Source of the DNA: Planctomyces sp. SH-PL62
GTDB lineage: Bacteria; Planctomycetota; Planctomycetia; Isosphaerales; Isosphaeraceae
Reading direction: 5' to 3'
Length of the DNA stretch: 64,000 bases
Assembly (NCBI RefSeq): GCF_001610895.1
Contig: NZ_CP011273.1
Coordinates: forward strand, 2,480,001 to 2,544,000
The position numbers and the translations under genes were made by a program. This document shows, one piece after another, positions 10,110 through 19,122 of the stretch; the first letter of the stretch is position 1; every line of letters begins with the position of its first letter. Under the pieces are notes generated by a model. The model ran no database searches. It was given only the letters and a program-made list of their open reading frames with translations, and was not told the DNA's origin.

Positions 10110-10303
10110 GGCGCGACTCCCCGGCCTGGCGGCCGCCGTCCTCATCCGGCCGACGCGGCTTCGGGATGATTCTAGCGGGCCCCCGACCGCCGGGAAAGCC
10201 GCGCGGGACGGCCCCCGGCCTGGACGTCGGATCGGGGCGGGACCCCGCCGGAGGGCAAAGGGCGCGCCCTCGTCGGGATTCGCCCCTTCACGCCGCGCAG
10301 CGA

Positions 10304-10335
10304 AAAGCCCAGCCCCGGTTCGGGGGCTGGGCTTT
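10304..10335 (-). terminator. Intrinsic terminator of the PEP-CTERM gene
   Basis: A perfect 13-bp stem (AAAGCCCAGCCCC with its complement) closes a 6-base loop, 32 bases after the stop codon at 10367. On the minus strand the stem ends in a run of four T. The A and T ends make it usable in both directions. Confidence 0.8.
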
Positions 10336-10366
10336 CGGTCGATCCAGGATCGAGCTTGTAGTTGGT

Positions 10367-11008
10367 TCAGACGGTCGTCGCGCGGCGGCGGCGGGCGACG
10401 CCGACGAGCCCGAGGGCGCCGGCGCCGAGGCCGAGCATGGCGACCGAGGCCGGCTCGGGGACCGCGGCGGCGACCCCGCCGATCCGGATCTGGCGGACGT
10501 CCGTGACGCCGCCGGCGGAGGTGAAGCCCACGCTGCTGATCCGCTCGCCGTTGATGGCGGTGATGGTGAAGAAGTTCTGCCCGTTGCCCAGGGCGAACGC
10601 GGAGCTGGTGATCGACTCGGCGTTGCCGTTGGCGTCGAAGCCGTTGATGGTGAACACCGCGTCGCCGCTGCCGCTGAACAGGTTGAAGATCAGGCTGGTG
10701 TAGGTGGCGCCGGCGAGGAGGTTGATGGAGTCGAGCCCGAGGAGGCTGCCGGACTGCGCCTCGACCCGCGCCTGCCCGCTCGACGGCGAGGTCAGGACCT
10801 GCGCGGCCGACGTGATCAGCACGCCGGCATGCGTCGTGTTCGTCTCACCAGTGATCGTGTGGCCGACCTCGCCGCTCGTGAGCAGCACGTTCTCATCGAC
10901 CTGGGGGTTGTTCGCCTTGACGATGACGAAATCGGCGCGAGACATGGCGGGGGCCGCGACGAGGCCCAGCAAACCGAAAGCGATCAAAAACAAGCGGCTG
11001 ATCTTCAT
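10367..11008 (-). CDS. PEP-CTERM sorting domain protein
   Basis: 213 residues with a signal peptide (LFLIAFGLLGLVAAPAMSRA, residues about 5-25). The body is a Ser/Thr/Gly/Asn-rich beta-sandwich-like region (for example SGSGDAVFTINGFDANGNAE). The C-terminus carries the sorting signal: VPEPASVAMLGLGAGALGL, then a short hydrophobic span and the basic ARRRRATTV. In the known PEP-CTERM/exosortase system such a tail is cut and the protein is exported to the envelope or extracellular matrix. No exosortase is in the window. A GGAGAAG lies 8 bases before the ATG. The single-gene unit is closed by a strong hairpin. Ligand or role of the mature domain is unknown. Confidence 0.88.
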   Translation of the reverse strand: MKISRLFLIAFGLLGLVAAPAMSRADFVIVKANNPQVDENVLLTSGEVGHTITGETNTTHAGVLITSAAQVLTSPSSGQARVEAQSGSLLGLDSINLLAGATYTSLIFNLFSGSGDAVFTINGFDANGNAESITSSAFALGNGQNFFTITAINGERISSVGFTSAGGVTDVRQIRIGGVAAAVPEPASVAMLGLGAGALGLVGVARRRRATTV

Positions 11009-11620
11009 CGTCGTGGCTTCTCCAGCATGTATTTGGAACGGGAATTCCGCCGCCGCATCGCTGATGGAACGTCCCCGGGACCCCTGGGCCCACGAACACG
11101 GCCAGCTTGCGACCTCGCTCCGAGCGTCCGACCCCGGGTCCTGACGACCCGCCCTCGGCCCCAGGTCCCAGACCCAGGCGGCTCGGATCAGTCTGCGTTG
11201 AACGATATCTCGGGTGCGGAACGCTCGCTATCCGAGGTCCGGCGGGATCTGCCGAGAAGTCGCCCGAGCCCGAACCAATCCCATTAACACGTTGTCTTCA
11301 AACGACTTACGACACGATTACGTTTAACAACGCCAATCGACGCAGCGTCCCGGAACTGCATCCTCGTTGTCAAAATCGGACGTCGCGGGACCTAAAGCGA
11401 CATATCCACCTTGAATGATGATTGGCGGGCTCCCTCAGGGCCGGACGAGCGGGGCACCCGTCGGCTCTCGGACGGCCTTCGAACGATCGAGGGCGACGCC
11501 CGATGCGGGAGGCGGGACGAATTTCCTCGAAGGCTCGCGAAACCTTCACGCGACGGGGCCATAATGGGGGGCCTGACTCGGCCCCACCCGCGACCCCGCA
11601 TCCCCTGGAGAATCGCCGAC
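11009..11620. other. 612-base intergenic region between divergent genes
   Basis: No convincing gene. It separates the PEP-CTERM gene (minus) from the phosphoesterase gene (plus) and must hold both promoters. A block at about 11280-11345 is markedly richer in A and T than its surroundings, including TTTAACAACG-like and TTACGACACGATTACG stretches, and is the best place to look for promoter or operator sites. I cannot assign boxes with confidence. Confidence 0.5.
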
Positions 11621-13348
11621 ATGAGAATCCGCGTATCCGTCGCCCTGTCCGCGGCGGCCTTCCTGGCGTTCGGCCCGCTCGCCCCGGCGCAGCAGGCGCC
11701 CAACGCGCCGGCGCCCGGCGCGCCGAAGAACCCGACGGAGGCCGTCGTCCCGGCCGACCCGAAGCCGACCCCCGCGCCGGCGGCCCCGGCCGGGCAGACG
11801 GCGACGGGCCTGGTCTTCCATGACAAGGACGGCGACGGCGTCCGCGACGAGGGGGAGCCGGGCCTGGCGGACGTCCGGGTCTCCAACGGCCGCGACGTCG
11901 TCCGCACCGACGATTCGGGCCGCTACACGCTCCCGATCGACGACGACACGATCCTGTTCGTCATCAAGCCTCGCCACTGGATGACGCCCGTCGACCACGA
12001 GCAACTGCCGAAGTTCCACTACAACCACAAGCCGGCCGGCTCCCCCAAGACCCACTTCCCCGGCGTCGCGCCGACCGGCCCGCTCCCCGCCTCGGTCGAC
12101 TTCGCGCTCGTCCCGCGCGAGGAGCCCGATTCGTTCAAGCTCCTCCTCTTCGGCGACACCCAACCGCGCGACGTGAAGGAGGTCGAGTACATCACCCACG
12201 ACGTGATCGAGCCCTTGATCTCCGCCAAATCCCACGGCGCGGTGCTGGGGATGACCCTGGGCGACGTGGTCTTCAACGACCTGTCCGTCTTCGAACCCCT
12301 GAAGAAGTCGATCGCGCTGCTGGGGCTCCCCTGGTACAACGTCCTGGGCAACCACGACATGAATTTCGACGCCGTGGACGACCGCTACTCCGACGAGACG
12401 TGGGAGCACTACTTCGGCCCTCCGTACTACTCGTTCGACCACGGCCCGGTCCACTTCGTGGTCCTCGACGACGTGGTCTGGGTCGCCGCCGACCCGAACG
12501 ACAAGAAGTCCAAGGGGAAGTATCACGGCGGCCTGGGCGCCAAGCAGATGGAGTTCCTCCGCAACGACCTGGCGAACACCCCCAAGGACCAGCTCGTCGT
12601 CCTCACCATGCACATCCCGATCACCGAGATCGAGGAGCGCCCGGAGATCTTCAAGCTCCTGGCCGAACGCCCGCATTCGCTCTCGCTGTCGGCCCACCTG
12701 CACCAGCAGCAGCATCGGTTCCTCGGCTCGGAAGACGGCTTCCCCGGCGACGGTCCGCACCACCACCTCGTCCACGGGACGGTCTGCGGGAGCTGGTGGG
12801 CCGGCGCGCCCGACGAGAACGGAATCCCCCACGCCACCATGTCCGACGGCGCCCCCAACGGCTACTCGATCGTCACCTTCGACGGCCCGAAGTACGACGT
12901 GGAATTCCACGCCGCCCGCCGCCCCGCCAGCCACCAGATGAACATCCACGCCCCCGAAGAGGTCGCCGCCGAGGCCGCCTCGACGACCGACGCGGTGGTC
13001 AACGTCTTCGCCGGCAATGAGAAGTCGATCGTCGAGATCCGGCTCGGCGATTCGGGCGAATGGCGGCCGATGGAGCAGGTCCGTGAAGCGGACCCCTACT
13101 TCGTCGCCATGAAAGCGCTGGAGGAAGGCCCCAAGCCCCCTCCCGGCCGCAAGCTTCCCGCCCCCAACAAGTCCACCCACCTCTGGCGAGCCAGGCTGGC
13201 GAGCGAGGCCCCGGCCCCCGGCACCCACCTGATCCACGTCCGCGCCACCGACATGTTCGGCAAGACGCACGTCGACCAGCGCGCCGTGCGGTTCGCCCCG
13301 GCCTCCCAGACCGAAGCCGCCACCCCGCCGGCCCCCGCCGGCAGCTGA
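11621..13348 (+). CDS. Secreted calcineurin-like metallophosphoesterase with C-terminal domain
   Basis: 575 residues from the ATG at 11621 (GGAG about 11 bases upstream); a longer in-frame reading from 11411 lacks the signal peptide at its start. Signal peptide is about 1-25. After a Pro/Ala linker comes a beta domain (ATGLVFHDKDGDGVRDEGEP) as found at the N-terminus of this phosphoesterase group. The metallophosphatase core follows: FGDTQPRD for the first metal motif, LGDVVFND for the second, NVLGNHDMNFD for the GNHD motif, TMHIPI and SLSAHLHQQQH for the last histidines. A further C-terminal beta domain begins near FAGNEKSIVEIRLGD. The enzyme should hydrolyse a phosphoester or phosphodiester outside the cytoplasm; the substrate is not known. 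Confidence 0.9.
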   Translation: MRIRVSVALSAAAFLAFGPLAPAQQAPNAPAPGAPKNPTEAVVPADPKPTPAPAAPAGQTATGLVFHDKDGDGVRDEGEPGLADVRVSNGRDVVRTDDSGRYTLPIDDDTILFVIKPRHWMTPVDHEQLPKFHYNHKPAGSPKTHFPGVAPTGPLPASVDFALVPREEPDSFKLLLFGDTQPRDVKEVEYITHDVIEPLISAKSHGAVLGMTLGDVVFNDLSVFEPLKKSIALLGLPWYNVLGNHDMNFDAVDDRYSDETWEHYFGPPYYSFDHGPVHFVVLDDVVWVAADPNDKKSKGKYHGGLGAKQMEFLRNDLANTPKDQLVVLTMHIPITEIEERPEIFKLLAERPHSLSLSAHLHQQQHRFLGSEDGFPGDGPHHHLVHGTVCGSWWAGAPDENGIPHATMSDGAPNGYSIVTFDGPKYDVEFHAARRPASHQMNIHAPEEVAAEAASTTDAVVNVFAGNEKSIVEIRLGDSGEWRPMEQVREADPYFVAMKALEEGPKPPPGRKLPAPNKSTHLWRARLASEAPAPGTHLIHVRATDMFGKTHVDQRAVRFAPASQTEAATPPAPAGS

Positions 13349-13521
13349 ACCGGATTCGGCCCCGGCCGCGCGACGGGCTCGCCCTTCCTCACGGGGGGGC
13401 GGGCCCGCGTGGTTCCCGGGCCGCGCCGGAAATCGTTCCAGGGGTCCGGGATTTGCCCCTCGTTCGAAGCGGCCCGAGGGACCTCCCCCCGGTGCGGCGT
13501 CCTGAACTTGGAGCGAGCGTC

Positions 13522-13728
13522 ATGGCAGAGAATCCCAGGAAACCGGACCAGTTCGAGAGCGACGCCGACGCGGTCGAGGGAGGCGGGGCGACCACCGACC
13601 GCGGCGGCCGCGACAGCGGCCATCCCGGGCCCGCTCCCGGGGCGGTCGAAAAGGAGCGGGAACGCGCCGATCGCGAGAAGCGCCCCGGGGGCGAAAGCGG
13701 CGATCCCTCGACCGAAAGTCGGAAATAG
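13522..13728 (+). CDS. Small hydrophilic protein, unknown
   Basis: 68 residues from the ATG at 13522, preceded by GGAG at good distance. The protein is rich in Asp, Glu, Gly, Arg and Pro with no hydrophobic segment (begins MAENPRKPDQFESDADAV), so it is probably disordered. I do not recognise it. It follows the phosphoesterase gene by about 170 bases. Short length and biased composition make the call uncertain. Confidence 0.5.
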   Translation: MAENPRKPDQFESDADAVEGGGATTDRGGRDSGHPGPAPGAVEKERERADREKRPGGESGDPSTESRK

Positions 13729-13956
13729 ACGAGGCCCCGGACTTCGCCGGCGTTCGATCGCATCGCTTCGAATCGCCCTATCGGGCCGTCCGCCGTCGAG
13801 GGGCCTGGAACAGGGCGGGGCGCGTCGGAAATCTCGGCTCGAGGACGCCGCGCCGCCGAGGGGCCCTCTGGCAAAGCCGGCCGGCGACGGGTATTCTCAC
13901 GGTGGGCCCCTTGCCGGTCTGGAGAATCGTCGGCGGGGCCCGAGGAGGTCGTCTCC

Positions 13957-14340
13957 ATGAGTCTGGCCAACGTCTTCCGCGCGATCGCAGCCGCGACGGT
14001 CCTGGCGGCCTGGTGCGGCGAGGTCCGCGCCCAATCCGCGCCGGCGTCGCGCTTCAACCGCACGAGGAGCGTGGTGGGGGCCGGGACGAGGCCGCCGGCC
14101 CGCCAAGCGGTCGCGGTCGATCGGACCAGGGCGGCCTCGCGAATCGGGGCCGACCTGCTGGCCCCTTATGGCGTTCGGCCCGGCGTCGGATCCGGGAGCC
14201 CCTCAAGGCTGACGCCCCCGCCGCCGCCCCGGCCGACCTCGCCGCCCATCGTCAGGGACTACTTCCCGAACGGGAGGAGGGGCCAGCTCGGGCACGTCTG
14301 CACGCCCTCGCGGGCGAGAGTTCTCGGCCCGAGTCGTTAG
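13957..14340 (+). CDS. Small secreted protein, unknown
   Basis: 127 residues. A strong ribosome binding site (GAGGAGG, 9 bases before the ATG) and a clear signal peptide (AIAAATVLAAWCGEVRAQ, residues about 9-26) support it. The mature part is basic and Pro-rich, with the short segment LLAPYGVRPG and a polyproline stretch PPPPPRP before VRDYFPNGRRGQ. No known domain. It lies directly before the GT4 gene (61 bases) and may share its transcript, but nothing links it to glycan synthesis. Confidence 0.6.
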   Translation: MSLANVFRAIAAATVLAAWCGEVRAQSAPASRFNRTRSVVGAGTRPPARQAVAVDRTRAASRIGADLLAPYGVRPGVGSGSPSRLTPPPPPRPTSPPIVRDYFPNGRRGQLGHVCTPSRARVLGPSR

Positions 14341-14401
14341 CCAAGCCCCGAAACGTCGCCCGGGCCGTCCCGCGGGGCCCCGGCATGATCCGTCAGGTGT
14401 T

Positions 14402-16684
14402 ATGAACCGAACCAGCGAAGTCCGGAAGATCGCGTTCATCGGCGACTATCTGCCGCGCAAGTGCGGGATCGCCACTTTCACGCACGACCTCTGCACGTCC
14501 ACGGCCACCCAGTTCCCGTCGGCCGACTGCTTCGTGGTCCCGGTCAACGACCTCGCCGGGGGGTACGACTACCCCCCCGAGGTCCGCTTCGAGATCGAGG
14601 AGCAGGAGCTCGACTCCTACCTCCGCGCGGCCGACTTCCTGAATTTCAGCAACGCCGACGTCGTCTGCCTCCAGCACGAGTACGGCATCTTCGGCGGCCC
14701 GGCCGGCAGCCACATCGTCCGGCTCCTTCGCAACCTGCGGATGCCGATCGTCACCACGCTGCACACCGTCCTCAAGGATCCCGACGCCAACCAGCGGCGG
14801 GTGATGGACGAGATCCTCGAGCTTTCGGCGCGGGTGATCGTGATGTCGGAGCGGGCCAAGGCGTTCCTGCTGGACGTCTGGAAGACGCCGGAGTCCAAGA
14901 TCGACCTGATCCCCCACGGCATCCCCGACATGCCGTTCGTCGACCCGGCCTTCTACAAGGACCAGTTCGGCGTCGAGGGGAAGCACGTCGCCCTGACCTT
15001 CGGCCTGCTCTCGCCCAACAAGGGCATCGAGTACATGCTGGAGGCGATGCCGGCGATTCTGGAGGAGTTCCCGAACTTCGTCTACATCGTCCTGGGCGCG
15101 ACCCACCCCAACCTCGTGAGGGAGCAGGGGGAGCGCTACCGGATCAGCCTGGAGCGGCTGGCGAGGAAGCTGGGCATCCGCGAGAACGTCAGCTTCTACA
15201 ACCGGTTCGTCGAGCTGCCGGAGCTGATCGAGTTCATCGGCGTGGCCGACATCTACGTCACGCCCTACCTGAACCCGGCGCAGATCACCTCGGGGACCCT
15301 GGCGTACGCCTTCGGCTGCGGCAAGTCCGTGGTCTCGACCCCCTACTGGCACGCCGAGGAGCTGCTGGCCGACGGCCGCGGCGTCCTGGTGCCGTTCGCC
15401 GACTCCCAGGCGCTGTCGACCGCGATCCGCGACCTGTTGCGCGACGATTCGCGGCGTCACGCCATCCGGAGGCGGGGCTACATGATGGGCCGCGAGATGA
15501 TCTGGAGCCGCGTGGCCCACCAGTTCGTCGAGTCGTTCCAGCACGCGCGGCGGAGCCGCCTCGACGTGCCGATCAAGCCCCTGGCCGTGCGGACCCTGGC
15601 CGAGCAGCCGCTGGACCTCCCCGGCTGGCGGCTCGACCACCTGGCGCGGATGAGCGACTCGGCCGGGATGATCCAGCACGCCACGTTCACCATCCCCAAC
15701 TTCGCCGAGGGCTACTGCACCGACGACAACGCCCGGGCCCTGTTGCTGACGGTGCTGCTGGAGCAGCTCGGCCAGAACAGCCCCCAGACGGCCCGCCTGG
15801 CGTCGACCTACGCGGCGTTCCTCAACTACGCCTTCGACCCGGCGCGGGGGCGGTTCCGCAACTTCATGAGCTTCGACCGCCGCTGGCTGGAAGACGTCGG
15901 CTCGGACGACAGCCACGGCAGGGCGATCTGGGTCCTGGGCGCCTGCGTCCACCGCTCGCGCCGCCACGACCTCCAGTTCTGGGCCTCCCACCTGTTCGAC
16001 CAGGCCCTCCCCGGGTTGCTGGAGACCACGTCACCCCGGGCCTGGGCGTTCGGGCTCCTGGGCGTCTGCCACTACCTCCAGCGGCTCGCCGGGGCGAGGC
16101 CCGCCAGCCAGGCCCGCGACCTGCTGACCCAGAAGCTCCTCCGCCTGCACGAGGCCGTCGCCGACGACGGCTGGCGGTGGCTGGAGGATCGCCTGACCTA
16201 CGACAACGCGCGGCTCTCCCACAGCCTGATCGCCAGCGCCCGCAACGGCGGCCCCCCCGAGGCGCTCAAGGCCGGGCTCGACACCCTGGCCTGGCTGGTC
16301 GAGCATCACAAGGCCCCCTCGGGCTGCTTCCGCCCCATCGGCTGCAACGGCTTCTACGTCCGCGAAGGGGTCCGGGCCCAGTTCGACCAGCAGCCCGTCG
16401 AGGCCCAGGCCATGGTCGCCGCCTGCCTCGAGGCCTACCAGGCCACCGAGGACCCCGCCTGGCTCGCCGAGGCCCGCCGCGCCTTCGAATGGTTCCTGGG
16501 GGGCAACGACCTGGGCCTGGAGCTGTACGACGCCAAGTCCGGCGGCTGCCGCGACGGCCTCCAGGAAGACCGGATCAACCAGAATCAGGGTGCCGAATCG
16601 ACCCTGGCCTTCCTCCTCTCGCTCGCCGAGATGAAATTGATCGAAAGCGCCCTCTCGCACCAACGCCAGGTCCAGGCGCCCTGA
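14402..16684 (+). CDS. GT4 glycosyltransferase fused to (alpha/alpha) toroid domain
   Basis: 760 residues. The N-terminal half (about 1-385) is a GT-B retaining transferase of family GT4: IAFIGDYLPRKCGIATFTHD at the start, DVVCLQHEYGIFGG, IPHGIP at 170-175, LTFGLLSPNKGIEYMLEAMP and the donor-site region ITSGTLAYAFGCGKSVVSTP followed by the acidic HAEELLADGRGVLVPF. The C-terminal half (about 395-750) is a helical six-hairpin type domain (YCTDDNARALLLTVLLEQ, DNARLSHSLIASARNGG) like those of glycoside hydrolases and epimerases. The next gene is a GH130 enzyme, 83 bases downstream on the same strand; this pairing suggests synthesis and phosphorolytic turnover of one glycan, perhaps mannose-containing. 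The sugar donor and acceptor are not determined. No transmembrane segment, so it acts in the cytoplasm. Confidence 0.88.
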   Translation: MNRTSEVRKIAFIGDYLPRKCGIATFTHDLCTSTATQFPSADCFVVPVNDLAGGYDYPPEVRFEIEEQELDSYLRAADFLNFSNADVVCLQHEYGIFGGPAGSHIVRLLRNLRMPIVTTLHTVLKDPDANQRRVMDEILELSARVIVMSERAKAFLLDVWKTPESKIDLIPHGIPDMPFVDPAFYKDQFGVEGKHVALTFGLLSPNKGIEYMLEAMPAILEEFPNFVYIVLGATHPNLVREQGERYRISLERLARKLGIRENVSFYNRFVELPELIEFIGVADIYVTPYLNPAQITSGTLAYAFGCGKSVVSTPYWHAEELLADGRGVLVPFADSQALSTAIRDLLRDDSRRHAIRRRGYMMGREMIWSRVAHQFVESFQHARRSRLDVPIKPLAVRTLAEQPLDLPGWRLDHLARMSDSAGMIQHATFTIPNFAEGYCTDDNARALLLTVLLEQLGQNSPQTARLASTYAAFLNYAFDPARGRFRNFMSFDRRWLEDVGSDDSHGRAIWVLGACVHRSRRHDLQFWASHLFDQALPGLLETTSPRAWAFGLLGVCHYLQRLAGARPASQARDLLTQKLLRLHEAVADDGWRWLEDRLTYDNARLSHSLIASARNGGPPEALKAGLDTLAWLVEHHKAPSGCFRPIGCNGFYVREGVRAQFDQQPVEAQAMVAACLEAYQATEDPAWLAEARRAFEWFLGGNDLGLELYDAKSGGCRDGLQEDRINQNQGAESTLAFLLSLAEMKLIESALSHQRQVQAP

Positions 16685-16767
16685 CCCGCCGGCCGACCCT
16701 CCGATCCCCCCTTCGGCGGCGACGACCCCTCGCCATCCCATCCCAACCCGATCCAGGATCCTCTCGC

Positions 16768-18279
16768 ATGGATGTTTCGACGACGACGACGACGACCCCG
16801 GCCACGGACGAGGCCGCCGTCGCCTGCGCGCAGCTCCGGGTCGACCGGACCGCCATCGTCCTGCGGCCCAACAACAGCCGCGTGGTGATCCGCCCCTTCC
16901 AGCCGGCCGACGACCACCGCGTCGAACGGATCATCGGCCGGATCTGCGCGCTCTCCGAGGTCGAGGTCGAGCGCCAGTTCGAAGAGGTCATGGACGAGTT
17001 CCGGGACCGCCACCAGAAGATCCGCCGGTATTTCCTCCAGCGGTACGAATGCGTCCGCCACCTGATGCTGACCGATCAGCCCGTCAGCGAGGCCCGCCGG
17101 CTGCTCATCGGGGCCTACTTCACCCAGGAGTACGCCTTCGAGTCCGCGGCCCTGTTCAACCCCTCGATGGTCTGGGCCCCGGACCAGTCGGGCCTGCCCG
17201 AAGGCTCGCGCCGGTTCATCATCAGCCTGCGGGCCACCGGCGAGGGGCACATCTCGTCGATCACCTTCCGCTCCGGGGTCGTGGACCGGGGCCTCCGGAT
17301 CCAGATGGACGAGCCGACCCGGTTCGTCACCGCGCCCGAGCAGATCCCCGACACCCTGTTCGACAAGGTCCTGTTCTTCCGCAAGCTCGTGGAACTGCGG
17401 ATCGACGGCCCGTTCGCCGAGCAGGTCCTGGAGACCCTGGAGGACCAGTTCACGGATGAGCAGCTCGAGGCCGCCATCGGGCTGGCCCTCCACCGCGCGC
17501 GTCCCCGTCTCCATGAGCTGGAGCCGCTGGCCCAGGGCATGCGCACCCTCGTCGGCGCCAACTACGAGGTCGCCTTCGAGCCGGAGCTGAACGTCTCCGA
17601 GCGGATCATCTTCCCCAACTCGCCCACCGAGACCAACGGCATCGAGGACGCCCGCTTCGTCGAGTTCCGCGACGACGACGGCTCCATCACCTATTACGCC
17701 ACCTACACCGCGTTCGACGGCAAGGTCGTCCTCCCCCAGATCCTGGAGACCAAGGACTTCCTCCGCTTCAAGGCCAGCACCCTCAACGGCCCCGAGGTCC
17801 GCAACAAGGGGATGGCGCTCTTCCCCCGCAAGGTCAACGGCCTCTACGCCATGCTCTCGCGCCAGGACAACGAGAACATCTTCCTGATGTACTCGGACAT
17901 GCTCCACTTCTGGTACACCAAGGTCCCGATCGCCAAGCCGACCTACGCCTGGGAGTTCGTCCAGCTCGGCAACTGCGGCTCCCCCATCGAGACCGACGCC
18001 GGCTGGCTCGTCCTCACCCACGGCGTCGGCGCCATGCGCAAGTACGCCATGGGCGCGTTCCTGCTCGACAAGGACGACCCCTCCCGCCTCATCGGCCGCC
18101 TCGAACACCCCCTGCTGGAGCCCAACGCCAACGAGCGCGAGGGCTACGTCCCCAACGTCGTCTACTCCTGCGGCGGGGTCGTCCACGACGGCGTCCTGAT
18201 CATCCCCTACGCCATGTCCGACTACGCCAGCACCTTCGCCACCATCCCCGTCGACGACATCATCAAGGCGATGGTCTGA
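16768..18279 (+). CDS. GH130 family glycosidase/phosphorylase, long form
   Basis: 503 residues from the ATG at 16768. The family GH130 includes inverting mannoside phosphorylases and some mannosidases. The first 220 residues are an N-terminal extension (VVIRPFQPADDHRVERIIGR and helical stretches) before the five-bladed propeller. NGIEDARF holds the likely catalytic Asp at residue 294, with further family blocks RNKGMALFPRKVNGLYAMLS, LGNCGSPIETDAGWLVLTHG and EREGYVPNVVYSCGGVVHDG. The start lies just after a low-complexity Thr stretch (TTTTTT) that is probably dispensable. It most likely phosphorolyses a beta-linked mannoside in the cytoplasm, coupled to the GT4 gene ahead of it. The linkage is unknown. 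Its 3' end overlaps the convergent minus-strand frame by 17 bases. Confidence 0.88.
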   Translation: MDVSTTTTTTPATDEAAVACAQLRVDRTAIVLRPNNSRVVIRPFQPADDHRVERIIGRICALSEVEVERQFEEVMDEFRDRHQKIRRYFLQRYECVRHLMLTDQPVSEARRLLIGAYFTQEYAFESAALFNPSMVWAPDQSGLPEGSRRFIISLRATGEGHISSITFRSGVVDRGLRIQMDEPTRFVTAPEQIPDTLFDKVLFFRKLVELRIDGPFAEQVLETLEDQFTDEQLEAAIGLALHRARPRLHELEPLAQGMRTLVGANYEVAFEPELNVSERIIFPNSPTETNGIEDARFVEFRDDDGSITYYATYTAFDGKVVLPQILETKDFLRFKASTLNGPEVRNKGMALFPRKVNGLYAMLSRQDNENIFLMYSDMLHFWYTKVPIAKPTYAWEFVQLGNCGSPIETDAGWLVLTHGVGAMRKYAMGAFLLDKDDPSRLIGRLEHPLLEPNANEREGYVPNVVYSCGGVVHDGVLIIPYAMSDYASTFATIPVDDIIKAMV

Positions 18280-18571
18280 GCCCGGGACGATCCGAGCCCC
18301 TCCGGAGTCGCGGCGTCCGCAGCTCGATGAGCCGTTCGCAACGCTCGCGATCCGAGGGGGGCGCGGGGAGACCCGCCTCCCAGTCGTCCAGCAGCTCGAT
18401 CGCGATGAACACCTCCAGGAAATAGACGCACCCGCGCCGTCGAGGATCCTCCCGGCCGCTGAACTCAGCGGAATCCTCGAGCGCGACGGCCGGCGAATCG
18501 CAGGTCCACGGCCGGGCCGCATGGATCGTCATCCGAGGATCGAGCGTATCCAACCGCGCCACGAGTTCCAC
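18263..18571 (-). CDS. Conserved planctomycete-type small protein; start missing or frameshifted
   Basis: From the GTG at 18571 the frame encodes about 102 residues: VELVARLDTLDPRMTIHAAR, then PWTCDSPAVALEDS, a segment REDPRRRGCVYFLEVFIAIE and LLDDWEAGLPAPPSDRERCE. It reads like a real soluble protein family: a short N-terminal helix, Tyr/Phe-Leu-Glu-Val core and Pro-Pro-rich end. However, sensible sequence also extends upstream of the GTG in the same frame (LDWADETPTTL) with no start codon available until far upstream. Either it starts at an unusual codon or a frameshift near 18590-18640 joined or broke it from the membrane gene upstream. Function unknown. Confidence 0.5.
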   Translation of the reverse strand: MELVARLDTLDPRMTIHAARPWTCDSPAVALEDSAEFSGREDPRRRGCVYFLEVFIAIELLDDWEAGLPAPPSDRERCERLIELRTPRLRRGSDRPGLRPSP

Positions 18572-19053
18572 GAGGGTCGTCGGCGTCTCATCGGCCCAAT
18601 CGAGAGGGGGCTTCCCTTCGTCCCTCGCGACAGCAAGAAGGCCGCCAACGGCCCGACCAGCGCGAACGACGCCATCCCCAGGAAGATCCGCGTGTGCAGC
18701 CGGATCGTCGCGAAGGGCCGCCAATCGCCGTCGCCCTCCTGCGTCATCGCGAAGACGGCCATCGTCACCATCAGGGAGATCCCGAGCGCGAAGGCCGTCC
18801 ACGCGAGGCGGTCCCGGATCGGCGTCGGCCGGTCGGCGGGAACCCTCGGCAGCAGCCAGAACATGAGCAGGACCACCGGGATTCCGACGATCGGGAAGCC
18901 GATCGCCAGGAGGACGAGGATCGGTGCGACGGCCCGCGTCGCCGCCGGGAGCCTCGGCCCCTCCCAGGACGCGACGGGACGCCAGATCGCGCAACTCGCG
19001 ATGGCGAAGCAAGGCAGGCCGAGGAAGCAGAAGACCCTCAGGAAAGCCCACAT
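18529..19053 (-). CDS. Multi-pass membrane protein, unknown; 3' end possibly frameshifted
   Basis: 174 residues as read. Four hydrophobic segments are seen: LRVFCFLGLPCFAIASCAIW, PILVLLAIGFPIVGIPVVLL, LAWTAFALGISLMVTMAVFA and FLGMASFALVGPLAAFLLS. The last 30 residues (RRRRPSWNSWRGWIRSILG) are the out-of-frame reading of the next, better-looking protein, so the natural C-terminus is probably altered or the real gene stops elsewhere. It follows the 230-residue membrane gene by 69 bases on the same strand and has a similar layout. No domain recognised. Confidence 0.55.
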   Translation of the reverse strand: MWAFLRVFCFLGLPCFAIASCAIWRPVASWEGPRLPAATRAVAPILVLLAIGFPIVGIPVVLLMFWLLPRVPADRPTPIRDRLAWTAFALGISLMVTMAVFAMTQEGDGDWRPFATIRLHTRIFLGMASFALVGPLAAFLLSRGTKGSPLSIGPMRRRRPSWNSWRGWIRSILG

Positions 19054-19122
19054 CTTTAGGATCGCTCCACCGGAATTCCGTGCTCCGCCACCGTCGCCGG
19101 TCGCCGGCGTTCGAGGAGGAGC

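Noticed and set aside
14461-16767. The long upstream part of the frame that contains the first GH130 gene
   Set aside because: That part overlaps the GT4 gene in another frame and is Arg/Pro-rich. The real GH130 start is the ATG at 16768.
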